Shown here one piece after another: positions 8,636 through 16,869 of a DNA stretch of 17,656 nucleotides. The notes under the pieces were generated by a model. It ran no database searches and was not told the origin of the DNA. It saw only the letters and a program-made list of their open reading frames with translations. The position numbers and the translations under genes are program-made. This stretch comes from an uncultured Bacilli bacterium. Its GTDB lineage: Bacteria; Bacillota_I; Bacilli_A; RF39; UBA660. The stretch spans positions 1-17,656 of the forward strand of contig CAJUHL010000033.1 in the NCBI GenBank assembly GCA_910586425.1, read 5' to 3'. Position 1 is the stretch's first letter; every line of letters starts with the position of its first letter.

Positions 8636-10732
8636 ATGAATCAAACCTATGAAGAATTTGAACAAGAGTTTTTAGATGATGTTAGAATTAATGCCCAAAT
8701 AGAAGGAACAACTCCAGACGACTATTTTTTGAACGATATATTAGGCCGCCTTTCATCAATGGGAGAATTAGTCGATCCTCAAATAGCTCAAATGCAAAAG
8801 AGATGTAGAAATCAAAAGATAATGTCATTTGATGCATATGCATTTGATGAATCAGATAGATCTATTGTATTAATTACAAATGATTTTATTGATGATAAAA
8901 ATGGCGTAATAAATAAGGCTCAAATCGAACAGCACAAACAAAGAATGCTTAATTTTTTACAAGAGGCCTATGATGAAAAATTAAGTCAATATTTTGATGT
9001 TACAGATAGCTTGCTTTTCACAGGGCGAGATATTGGAAAAAGAATGAAAATTAATTATGTTAATTTAGAAGAAGACACATCTATTGATAAAGTTAAATTG
9101 ATTATTGTAACAAATAAACGATTAAGTGAAAAAATTAAAACTTTACCATCAGAAGATTTTAATGATAAAAAAGTAGAAATTAATGTATGGTCATTAACTA
9201 GATTATACGAATTGTATGAATCAGGTAGAGAAAAAGAGCCTATTATTATTGAAACAAATAAATATAACTTAGATGGTATACCGTGCATTAAAGCTGAAAT
9301 GAGCGGCAATTTAGATTATGATGCTTATTTAGCAATAGTACCTGGAAGTTTTTTGCATCAAATATATTATGAACATGGCTCAAGATTACTTGAGGGAAAT
9401 GTTCGTGCTTTTCTAAGTAATAGAGGTAAAATTAATAAAGGAATAAGACTTACAATTAAAAATGAACCTACAAAGTTTTTCACATATAATAACGGAATAG
9501 CATGTACTGCATCCGAAGTAACTTTAACTAACGATGGACATAATATTATTGCCGTGGAAGATTTGCAAATAATAAATGGTGGTCAAACAACCGCATCGTT
9601 ATCTTCAGCTGTGCTAAAAGACAAAATGTCTTTAGATAACATTTTTGTTCCTATGAAGTTAACTGTAGTCAAAAACGACGACTATGACACAATGATTCAA
9701 AATATATCAAAATATGCAAATAGTCAAAATAAGGTTAAAGATTCTGATTTATTTTCAAATCATCCATTTCATAGAACATTTGAATCATTTGCCAAAAGAA
9801 TTCAAGCACCAGCTCACGGTGAATCTATACATAATACTATGTGGTATTATGAGCGATCTAGGGGGAAATATGAACAAGAACAATTCAAGTTTACTAAGAA
9901 AAGTGAGCGTGATAATTTTGTTAAAAAATTTCCTAAAAACCAAGTTATTAAAAAAGAAGAATTATCAAAATATTTTACATGTGCTGAATTATTAAGACCT
10001 GATCAAGTTAGTAAAGGTCCAGAAAAATGCATGTCTTTCTATGCTGAAAAAATAGATGATAAATTTCAAAAATCACCTGAAAGTTTTAATGATCAATTCT
10101 TCAAAAATTGTATTTGTTATACCCTTTTATTTAAAACAACTGATAAAATTGTTCATAAATCCGATTGGTATATATCAGAGACCTATACAAAGCCAGGTGT
10201 AGTAGCATATACAATTTCTAAATTAATATATTCTATCCCAAAGGAATATTGTTTAGATTATAACACAATTTGGAGAAAACAAGAGCTTTATCCTTCTTTA
10301 ATTGCTGAACTTGGGCGATTAGCCCATGAAACATTTAATTATGTGCAAGGTTTAAGCGGAAATGGAATGGAGCATTTTAAAAAAGAAGAAACATGGGAAA
10401 AGTATAAAAATATTAATTTCCAATTATCTGATGCTTTTTTAAAGGATTTAATTAAAAAGGAATTAATCGAATCTCAATCTCGAAGCGAAACTAAAGAGAA
10501 AAAGGAAACTAAGAAAATAAATATTGAAATAGAAATTGTTAATCTTGGTGGTAAATATTGGGAAAATCTAATTAATCAAGGATTAGAAAGACGCTTATTG
10601 TCCAGTACGGAACTAGACTTACTAAAATTAGCTTCAAAAATTGAAACTTCTGGTAAAATTCCATCACCAAAACAAGCACAATATATTTGGAAAATTAGAC
10701 AAAAATTAGAAGATGCAGGCGTTTTAGTATAG
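8636..10732 (+). CDS. AIPR (abortive infection phage resistance) protein
   Basis: This 698-residue protein contains the AIPR domain, named for phage resistance but without a settled mechanism. Its hallmarks are FFTYNNGIACTA (Y284-I288 core) and LQIINGGQTTAS (310-319). The N-terminal part, FDAYAFDESDRSIVLITND, resembles the nuclease-like fold seen before many AIPR domains. The strand where an active nuclease would carry (E/Q)xK reads ITND here, so that part may be non-catalytic. The C-terminus has a charged, probably helical linker (about 612-635) and ends in a predicted helical domain with PSPKQAQYIWKIRQKL. It starts three bases after the DUF4420 stop. It may act as target sensor or as second effector; this is inference. 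Confidence 0.88.
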   Translation: MNQTYEEFEQEFLDDVRINAQIEGTTPDDYFLNDILGRLSSMGELVDPQIAQMQKRCRNQKIMSFDAYAFDESDRSIVLITNDFIDDKNGVINKAQIEQHKQRMLNFLQEAYDEKLSQYFDVTDSLLFTGRDIGKRMKINYVNLEEDTSIDKVKLIIVTNKRLSEKIKTLPSEDFNDKKVEINVWSLTRLYELYESGREKEPIIIETNKYNLDGIPCIKAEMSGNLDYDAYLAIVPGSFLHQIYYEHGSRLLEGNVRAFLSNRGKINKGIRLTIKNEPTKFFTYNNGIACTASEVTLTNDGHNIIAVEDLQIINGGQTTASLSSAVLKDKMSLDNIFVPMKLTVVKNDDYDTMIQNISKYANSQNKVKDSDLFSNHPFHRTFESFAKRIQAPAHGESIHNTMWYYERSRGKYEQEQFKFTKKSERDNFVKKFPKNQVIKKEELSKYFTCAELLRPDQVSKGPEKCMSFYAEKIDDKFQKSPESFNDQFFKNCICYTLLFKTTDKIVHKSDWYISETYTKPGVVAYTISKLIYSIPKEYCLDYNTIWRKQELYPSLIAELGRLAHETFNYVQGLSGNGMEHFKKEETWEKYKNINFQLSDAFLKDLIKKELIESQSRSETKEKKETKKINIEIEIVNLGGKYWENLINQGLERRLLSSTELDLLKLASKIETSGKIPSPKQAQYIWKIRQKLEDAGVLV

Positions 10733-10753
10733 ACTTACTAAAATTGTAATATG

Positions 10754-10780
10754 CCTCATTTTCTAATATGAAGAATGGGG
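10754..10780 (+). promoter_or_regulatory. Hairpin over the methyltransferase translation start region
   Basis: About nine pairs, two of them G-T, can form between CCTCATTTT (10754-10762) and AGAATGGGG (10772-10780). In RNA this would bury both the first possible ATG (10775) and the GGGG that could serve the second ATG (10790). It lies in the 42-base gap between the AIPR and methyltransferase genes, the only real gap in the operon. Confidence 0.35.
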
Positions 10781-12070
10781 TATAGTTATATGAAAAAATT
10801 AAAAATTGTCGAACTATTCAGCGGTATTGGTAGCCAAGCTCGCGCATTAGAGAATGTTGGAATTAAAATTGATGTACAAGCTACTTGTGAATGGGACATA
10901 CATGCTTTTATAGCCTATGATGCAATGCACAAAGGAACAAATATACTTGATGAAGTTGCAAAAATGACTAAGGAAGAAGTCTATGATAAATTAAAAAACT
11001 ATACTCTAAGTAATAATGGAAAAGATCCTATGACAACTAAAACCTTACATAGCTATAGTGAAGAAGTTTTAAAAAGAATACTTACAGCTATAAAAAGGAC
11101 AAATAATTTAGTCGATATAAGTGAAGTTACCTCAAAAAAAATGCCTAAGAAAACCGATCTGTTAACTTATTCATTTCCATGTCAAGATTTATCAAATGTT
11201 GGAGCGTTTCATGGCTATAACAAAGGAATTGATAAAGATTCAGGAAGTAGATCAAGTTTACTTTGGCAAGTTGGCAGGATATTAACTGAAATGAAATCAA
11301 GTAATAAAAAATTACCAAGGTATCTCGTTATGGAAAATGTTCCAACATTGCTTTCAAAAAGGCATAAAGATAATTTTAACCTATGGATGGATGACTTGAA
11401 AGAGTTGGGGTATATTAGTAAGTATGTTCGTGTAAATGCTAGAAATTATGGCATCCCCCAAAATCGACCAAGATTACTAATGTTAAGTGTTTATGTTGGT
11501 GAGAATGAACTTCTTCAAAAAAAAGTAAACAATTTTTTTGAAAATTGGGGTAATAATGAAGAATACATTGTTGAACAATACCACAAATCAAAATTTTATA
11601 AAAGTATTGCAATTAAAGATTTAATTAGAGTTACTAATGATAAAAAATCAATTCTTTGGCTTGAAGCATTAGAATGTACTCCTAATGACACACCTTCTAG
11701 AAGAAAAATTTGGGATGAAAACCCTAAAATTATTGATTCAAGTGGTCGCATAACAAAAGACCCGTACATAAGAACTATAACGACTAAACAAGATAGACAC
11801 CCTAACTCGGGTAATATTTATATTGATACAAAAATTGCAGGAAGAGGAAAGTTTAGATATTTAACTCCCCGGGAGTGCTTATTATTTATGGGGTTTGAAG
11901 ATTTCGATTATGACAAAATTCAAAATAATAATCCTATGCAAAGAAAAAATCGTAAATTATTTCCAAGAGATAAAATCATAAGAATGGCCGGAAATAGTAT
12001 TCCTGTGAAAATGTTGGAAGGATTTTTTTATCAACTACATGATTTAGAAAAAATCATTAATAGTAAATAA
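10775..12070 (+). CDS. DNA (cytosine-5-)-methyltransferase
   Basis: This enzyme transfers methyl from SAM to carbon 5 of cytosine in a specific DNA site and is the self-marking partner of the preceding genes. The C5 motifs are in the canonical order: I, FSGIGSQARAL (15-25); IV, the catalytic SFPCQDLS with C136; VI, ENV (187-189); VIII, QNRPR (229-233); a variable target-recognition region to about 365; IX, YLTPRECLLFMGF; and X, GNSIP (406-410). The protein has 431 residues from the first ATG. The ATG at 10790 (MKKLKIVELFSG) is equally likely, because most relatives begin just before motif I. The target site cannot be read from the sequence. It is encoded last, after all putative effectors. 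No clear terminator follows. Confidence 0.95.
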   Translation: MGYSYMKKLKIVELFSGIGSQARALENVGIKIDVQATCEWDIHAFIAYDAMHKGTNILDEVAKMTKEEVYDKLKNYTLSNNGKDPMTTKTLHSYSEEVLKRILTAIKRTNNLVDISEVTSKKMPKKTDLLTYSFPCQDLSNVGAFHGYNKGIDKDSGSRSSLLWQVGRILTEMKSSNKKLPRYLVMENVPTLLSKRHKDNFNLWMDDLKELGYISKYVRVNARNYGIPQNRPRLLMLSVYVGENELLQKKVNNFFENWGNNEEYIVEQYHKSKFYKSIAIKDLIRVTNDKKSILWLEALECTPNDTPSRRKIWDENPKIIDSSGRITKDPYIRTITTKQDRHPNSGNIYIDTKIAGRGKFRYLTPRECLLFMGFEDFDYDKIQNNNPMQRKNRKLFPRDKIIRMAGNSIPVKMLEGFFYQLHDLEKIINSK

Positions 12071-12356
12071 AAGAAAATACAATTAATTCTTTAAATTATC
12101 AAAATGATTAAATTAGCAATCAGCAATTTTATATGGATGAGATTTATCTAGATTTAGTCAAATATAATTTTCTTTTGAAAACTAGGATAATAGTCATAAA
12201 ATAAAAAAATGAGATAAAAGTAGATAAACCTTATATATTGTTATTAGGCATCCTTTTAAATGAATATTTATTGGTAATGTATACAACAAGAATTTAAAAA
12301 AACATTGATGTCTTCCATAATAAATAATATTTCTAACAGTATTATATAAAATTATG
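12071..12356. other. AT-rich intergenic region, no gene seen
   Basis: Nearly 290 bases separate the two defence operons. I see no open frame with a ribosome site, no clear terminator hairpin and no repeat. It presumably holds the end of the restriction-operon transcript and upstream promoter sequence of the next operon. Confidence 0.5.
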
Positions 12357-12394
12357 ATTATTTAGTTTGCCAAACTAAATAATTTAATTATAAT
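12357..12394 (+). promoter_or_regulatory. Promoter with 27-bp perfect palindrome, likely operator of the ABC-3C operon
   Basis: The arms ATTATTTAGTTTG (12357-12369) and CAAACTAAATAAT (12371-12383) mirror each other exactly around C12370. A -35-like TTGCCA (12367-12372) sits across the centre and a TATAAT -10 (12389-12394) follows after 16 bases, so a dimeric repressor bound here would block RNA polymerase. The transcript would start near 12401, barely upstream of the ribosome site GAGGTG (12401-12406), giving a very short leader. No T-run follows the palindrome, so it is not a terminator. Confidence 0.65.
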
Positions 12395-12415
12395 AAGAAA
12401 GAGGTGTTGTAAAAA

Positions 12416-13522
12416 ATGTCAAATCCAGGATTAATAACCAGTCATGCCTTTGAATACCAAAAATTAGTTTATTTTCATTATATCATTTCTTCGTTCAATG
12501 TTTACAATGATTTTATTTATGAAGGAGAAGACGATATTGAGTGCAATAGTTTGTTAGATCATTCGATATATATTCAAGCAAAGACGGGTATTATAAGTGA
12601 AGATAAAAAAATAAATATAATTTACAATTGGTTGCGAGTTTCAAATTGGAATAATGCAACGTATTGCCTAATACTTTCTCAAGAGCAATTGGTTGATATT
12701 GACGAAATGATTTTAAAAGCAAAGGATAATATTATAATAAATGGTGAAAAGTCTAATATTCGTTCTAATTTATACAAAGCCTATTCTTCTTGTCAAAATT
12801 GTGGTAGTTTTTCAATTGAAATATTGGAAGATAGACTAAAAAGTATTAAAAAGAATTTTAGGAAACGCCTTTTACCCTCTGAAGAAATATATTCTCAATT
12901 AAGCAAAAATTATAGTGATTCTTTCGTTAGTAATGAAAATGTTTTAGAAAGTCAAATTATAAGGAGATTGGATTTTCTAGCTGAACGAGTTTTAAAGAAA
13001 ATAAATGATACATTAGCACCATCTTATGAACATTCAGTTGTAATTAAACGGCCAGAGTTTAATGAATGGAATTATGAGGCGGTAGAAAAGTATAATTTAA
13101 ATAATTTTAATGCAAGAAAAAGTAGAATTAATAAAAACTTTGCCATAGATGAGGGGCTGAGAGAAGTCATTCAAATGAGATACGCAAATTTAGAAGATGA
13201 TGAAATATTAGATAATCTAATTAACAAAGTTTTATACGAGGATTTTAAGGATTTTTATATTTCTTCGTGTTATAGTGAAGAAATAGAGGGTATAGAAAGT
13301 AAAGCTTTTTATAATTATAAAAATAAAAAGAAGTACTTAAAAATTAAATCAGAATTAACATCTGAAATGTTGTTTTACGAAGTTACAAATACTATAATAA
13401 ACGATGTTTTAATAACGAAAATGAGTGATGCACAATTTTGTAGAATTGGGTGTTACATTTATTTATCGTCGGATTCGGTTGAAGAAGAAAAACAAATTTC
13501 ATGGGAGGTAAAAGATGAATAA
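12416..13522 (+). CDS. Cap4/DUF4297-like nuclease effector of an ABC three-component system
   Basis: This 368-residue protein begins with the fingerprint of Cap4-like PD-(D/E)XK double-strand DNases: a helix HAFEYQKLVYF (E13, Q15), then YEGEDDIEC (D39, D40) and a strand IYIQAKTG with Q54-A-K56. These are the expected catalytic acidic and lysine positions. The rest (about 100-368) has no domain I can name and would be the part that docks with the partner proteins. It is the first gene of three, and its stop overlaps the next start by 8 bases. In ABC-3C systems the effector is held inactive until the ATPase complex senses an invader. The start follows AGAGGTG at normal spacing. The family assignment rests on motifs, not on a search. 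Confidence 0.75.
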   Translation: MSNPGLITSHAFEYQKLVYFHYIISSFNVYNDFIYEGEDDIECNSLLDHSIYIQAKTGIISEDKKINIIYNWLRVSNWNNATYCLILSQEQLVDIDEMILKAKDNIIINGEKSNIRSNLYKAYSSCQNCGSFSIEILEDRLKSIKKNFRKRLLPSEEIYSQLSKNYSDSFVSNENVLESQIIRRLDFLAERVLKKINDTLAPSYEHSVVIKRPEFNEWNYEAVEKYNLNNFNARKSRINKNFAIDEGLREVIQMRYANLEDDEILDNLINKVLYEDFKDFYISSCYSEEIEGIESKAFYNYKNKKKYLKIKSELTSEMLFYEVTNTIINDVLITKMSDAQFCRIGCYIYLSSDSVEEEKQISWEVKDE

Positions 13523-13907
13523 TGAAGTTATATTTATTATGGAAAACATTACATTATTAGTAGAACTGCAAAAAAAGTATTGTTTTAAATCTATGTTTAT
13601 GTTAATTTTTTCTGCTTTTACTATTGATAATATTAAAATAAATGTTAGAAATAATAACATTTTACAATTGTTTTTAGATGAGCTCCATATTAAATACATC
13701 TCATCTAAAAAAGAATTATCATATTTTTTTAAAGCTTTTAAGTTATTAGTGGATAGTGGAATTTTTGTATTTCATAATAACTCACTAAGAATGATTCCAA
13801 TGGAATATGAAATCAATAAATTATCTAATTCACAAATAAATATGCTTAATGAAATTTCTAAGTTAAGTGAGGAAAGTTTTGTTAGGATGGTGATTAACTA
13901 TGTTTAA
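13515..13907 (+). CDS. ABC three-component system middle component
   Basis: This 130-residue protein is small and mainly helical, without catalytic motifs. Its size, its helical pattern ending in a winged-helix-like segment (LVDSGIFVFHNNSLRMIP), and its place between a Cap4-like effector and an ABC ATPase fit the 'middle component' of ABC-3C systems, thought to couple ATPase and effector. It overlaps both neighbours by 8 bases and has GGGAGG just upstream of its ATG, so all three products are probably made in fixed proportion. Assignment is mostly by context; I do not recognise a specific middle-component subfamily. Confidence 0.7.
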   Translation: MNNEVIFIMENITLLVELQKKYCFKSMFMLIFSAFTIDNIKINVRNNNILQLFLDELHIKYISSKKELSYFFKAFKLLVDSGIFVFHNNSLRMIPMEYEINKLSNSQINMLNEISKLSEESFVRMVINYV

Positions 13908-15609
13908 ATTTGAAATGATTGAATTAGTACATCCAAATGCTAAATTAGACATTTTTACATTTGGTAAAGTGAATTATATTTATGGTCCTAACGCAAAAGG
14001 TAAAACTATACTTTTTAAGATTATTGATTTTATGTCTGGATCAAGTGATTCATTATTAGCGAGTGAAGTTGAAGGGCTAGAAAATGTTTGTGGAATAATT
14101 GCAAAGTGTAAGGTTTCAGATGGTTACATTTTTCTAAAAAGAGAAACCACAAATCTTTTTTTAAAATATGCTGATGAAGATCAATTTGAAAAAGTTGATT
14201 TGAATACATATAAGGAAATAATTATGAGTTATTTATCAACAAACGACAATGAAGAATTAGTAAATTATAGAGACATTTATTCTGAACAGTTGACACATCG
14301 AGCATTTTCGTTTTTAAATTTTATAGATGAAGTAGGTATTGGTGACATTTCAAATGTCTTTACTAGAAGTCATACTTCTAAACACACATTTAGAATCAAA
14401 AATGTGATTGATTTTTTGTTAAACTATGATACTATTTTAGAGAAGAATCAAATGAAAAATGAAATAGAAAAATTAAAATCAAAAATAGAAGATGAAATGC
14501 AAAAAAATTATGATTATTATAATGCCATAGAACGAACTAAAACTATATTTAAAAAGAACAATCTTAATTTTACAACAGATATGGAAGAAAATTATAATAC
14601 ATTTTTGCTTTTTAAAGAAGATTTTGGAAAAACTTCTGCTGAACCAATTAAAAAAGATTTGATTAAGTTATTAAGTATTTCAAATAAATTGTCTGAACAA
14701 ATTAGAATACAAAACCAAATTAATGTACAATCAACTATGATTATTAAACGGCATGAAAAAATAAAAAGGATTATAGAGGATTTAGGCAATATTTTTACAG
14801 AAGGAAATTTGCCATATGAAGAGTATATAAACAATTTACTATTAGAACACTCTAAGCAAGATGAGATACTGTTGGCTAAAAATTTTAGCGAAACCATAGA
14901 AAGACTCGCTGCTGAGAAAGCAGATGTAGATGAAAAAATTAAGCAAATTAACAGAAATTTATCTGTTACAAATCTTAAGGATAAAATGGTTGATATTTCA
15001 ATTCTAGAAGACCTGTTTAATTTATTTAGGAAAAAAACTTTTTCTTGTGCATATTTAGATACTTTAAAAGAAAAGTATCAAACCCTTCAATCAAATTTAA
15101 AGAAATTAAAAGCTCAGTCAATGAACAATAAAAATAAAATTAAGATTGATAAGATGATTTCTGCTTGTTATGCTGAATTTGGAAATAACAATTTTATCAA
15201 TGAGGATTTTTCTAAAAAAGGTTTTTCTATAGTCTTCAACGAAAATGGTTTATCTATATGCGGATCATATGTAAATGATGTATCAAAAAAATTTTTTTTG
15301 CCTGGTAGTTTAGCTAGAATGGCTTTGTGGCAGGTTTGCACATATATAGCATTTATTGAATATATTCTTGAAAATAGAAAAAATCTACCACTTATGCCAA
15401 TCCTTTGTATCGATAGTCTTAATCAACCATTTGATGAAGTTGAGTCTAATTATATAGAATCTTTAAATTTGTTGCTTAAAATTTTGGCAAAAAGAAACAT
15501 ACAAATTTTTATTTTTTCTACAAAATATGATACAAATGTTGAGCGATTAATTGAAAAATATTCTGTAAATAAGATTGATTTGAGTAGTGGATTGAACAGT
15601 TGTCATTAA
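13900..15609 (+). CDS. ABC ATPase of an ABC three-component system (coiled-coil, SMC/RecN-like)
   Basis: This 569-residue ATPase has the split layout of SMC/RecN-like proteins. Walker A, GPNAKGKT (29-36, K35), is near the N-terminus and Walker B, PILCIDSLNQPFDE (D505), is near the C-terminus, with a long charged helical stretch between them (about 180-420) that should form a coiled coil. LPGSLARMALWQ (468-477) sits where the ABC signature would be, though it lacks a standard LSGGQ. D505 is followed by Ser rather than the usual catalytic Glu, a pattern seen in several conflict-system ABC ATPases. The protein would sense DNA or phage structures and release the effector encoded by the first gene. 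Its start lies inside the middle-component gene. Confidence 0.82.
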   Translation: MFKFEMIELVHPNAKLDIFTFGKVNYIYGPNAKGKTILFKIIDFMSGSSDSLLASEVEGLENVCGIIAKCKVSDGYIFLKRETTNLFLKYADEDQFEKVDLNTYKEIIMSYLSTNDNEELVNYRDIYSEQLTHRAFSFLNFIDEVGIGDISNVFTRSHTSKHTFRIKNVIDFLLNYDTILEKNQMKNEIEKLKSKIEDEMQKNYDYYNAIERTKTIFKKNNLNFTTDMEENYNTFLLFKEDFGKTSAEPIKKDLIKLLSISNKLSEQIRIQNQINVQSTMIIKRHEKIKRIIEDLGNIFTEGNLPYEEYINNLLLEHSKQDEILLAKNFSETIERLAAEKADVDEKIKQINRNLSVTNLKDKMVDISILEDLFNLFRKKTFSCAYLDTLKEKYQTLQSNLKKLKAQSMNNKNKIKIDKMISACYAEFGNNNFINEDFSKKGFSIVFNENGLSICGSYVNDVSKKFFLPGSLARMALWQVCTYIAFIEYILENRKNLPLMPILCIDSLNQPFDEVESNYIESLNLLLKILAKRNIQIFIFSTKYDTNVERLIEKYSVNKIDLSSGLNSCH

Positions 15610-16084
15610 TAGTATGCCAAAATTAGATATTTTAAAAGTGAATACTCCAATACTACTTATTCAAAAGATCCAAATTATTTCTAATTGTATAGTATACTAG
15701 ATATGTAATAAGCGGTTGATTAGAATCTAGATAATAGTTCACTATATTAAATAAAATTTTTTATGTAGCAATTGATGTTTTTGAAGTTTCTAAACTCATG
15801 ATCAAGAAAAAAATATAATTTTACTAATGAAATTGGTGTAACGTAAGGAATTCGAGACAACTTTTTAAAGTAAAGTAAATATTATAGTGAAAATAATAGT
15901 TAGTGAAAATAATTAAATTACTATTATCAAAAGAAACGATATTAGTTAATGATTGTATTAGATGCATTCAAAAATAAATTAGTAGTGTACTACATAAAAA
16001 AAAGCCTACTATAAATAAATCAAGTATAAAATAAAAAAATATATAAGAATTATTTAAGGCAATAGAAAAAGGGGCTTTCACCCA
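15610..16084. other. Gene-free AT-rich region after the ABC-3C operon
   Basis: No open frame with a ribosome site was found. A 13-base direct repeat TAGTGAAAATAAT occurs at 15885-15897 and 15901-15913. A short palindrome GTAGT-GT-ACTAC (15982-15993) precedes an A-run rather than a T-run, so on the + strand it is not a convincing terminator. The end of the ABC-3C transcript is therefore not located. Confidence 0.5.
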
Positions 16085-16124
16085 ACGTTTTTAAACGTGT
16101 TTATGACATCTAAAATTTAGATGT
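16085..16124. repeat. Two adjacent palindromes near the IS110 remnant
   Basis: ACGTTT-TT-AAACGT (16085-16098) is followed eight bases later by ACATCTAAA-A-TTTAGATGT (16106-16124), a 19-bp perfect palindrome. They lie 45 to 85 bases beyond the 3' end of the IS110-type transposase. They could be a bidirectional terminator, a regulator site or part of the preferred target of the element. No function is established. Confidence 0.5.
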
Positions 16125-16168
16125 TCAGAATAAATGATATAATCTTGATCTTTGAAAATAATAAATGG

Positions 16169-16869
16169 TTATTTTTGTGGAATAAAAGATATCTTGTTTT
16201 TAAGAAGATAGAACATAACCCTAATCAATTTTTTGTCAATATGACCAATGGCTACATAGTGATGTTTACCTTCATAAATCTTCTTGAGATAATACTCATT
16301 AAAAGTCTTATCCCATATCCAAATGCCTGATGAAGCTTGATGAATAGCCCATCTCAAGTATTTAGACCCACGTTTAGAAGGTTTGTTATGAGAAGCTTCA
16401 AAATTACCTGATTCATATACACTGGGATCTAAGCCAGCATAAGCTAAGAGTTGATTAGGTGAAGTAAAATTATTTATATCACCGATTTCAGAAAGAATCA
16501 TGGCTCCTGTGATGGTACCAATACCAGGGATAGAAGTAATAATTTTACCATACCCAGTTTCCAACAGTTTTAATTCTATTTGCTTATTATAAATATCAAT
16601 TTGAGATTGATAGAAACGAATCGTATCAATGGTATGTTGTAATTCAAAGCCTAAGTAATCTTCAGATTGTCCTATAGAATTCTTTGCCAACTCAATCATC
16701 TCAAGTGCTGATGTTTTACTTCTATGATGAAGAAGCTTATTTAAACTTGAGATATGAGCTCTAGCTAGTTTTTTAGGAGTTGGATATGCATAGAGAATAC
16801 TTCACCAGTATCTCTCATTAAAAAGCAGTCGTGTTTTTGTGAGGCCACGTCTATACCTACATAAATCAT
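16169..16869 (-). pseudogene. IS110-family transposase with internal out-of-frame deletion
   Basis: IS110 transposases are RNA-guided recombinases with an N-terminal DEDD domain and a C-terminal Tnp domain bearing a catalytic serine. From an ATG at 16869 with an AAAGGAC ribosome site the frame reads MIYVGIDVASQKHDC, keeping the first catalytic Asp, and stops after about 30 codons. The sequence then changes frame near 16785-16800 and continues as PTPKKLARAHISSLNKLL. The intact C-terminal domain follows to a TAA at 16169-16171: IPGIGTITGAMILSEIGDI, then YAGLDPSVYESGNF with the likely catalytic Ser, and SKRGSKYLRW. Most of the DEDD domain, roughly 150 or more residues, is missing. The gene cannot make an active recombinase. 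Confidence 0.85.

Noticed and set aside
13499..13699. Minus-strand open frame over the middle component
   Set aside because: It is antisense to a gene with clear operon overlaps and lacks a ribosome site. The same applies to the minus-strand frames inside the GHKL, Z1, DUF4420, AIPR and ABC genes, and to the + frame at 9714-9995.
15885..15913. Direct repeat TAGTGAAAATAAT twice as an attachment site or iteron
   Set aside because: There are only two copies three bases apart, with no integrase or replication gene nearby. Simple local duplication in AT-rich DNA is enough to explain it.
16121..16330. Open frame of 69 codons on the + strand
   Set aside because: It overlaps the well-supported C-terminal end of the IS110-type transposase on the other strand and has no ribosome site.
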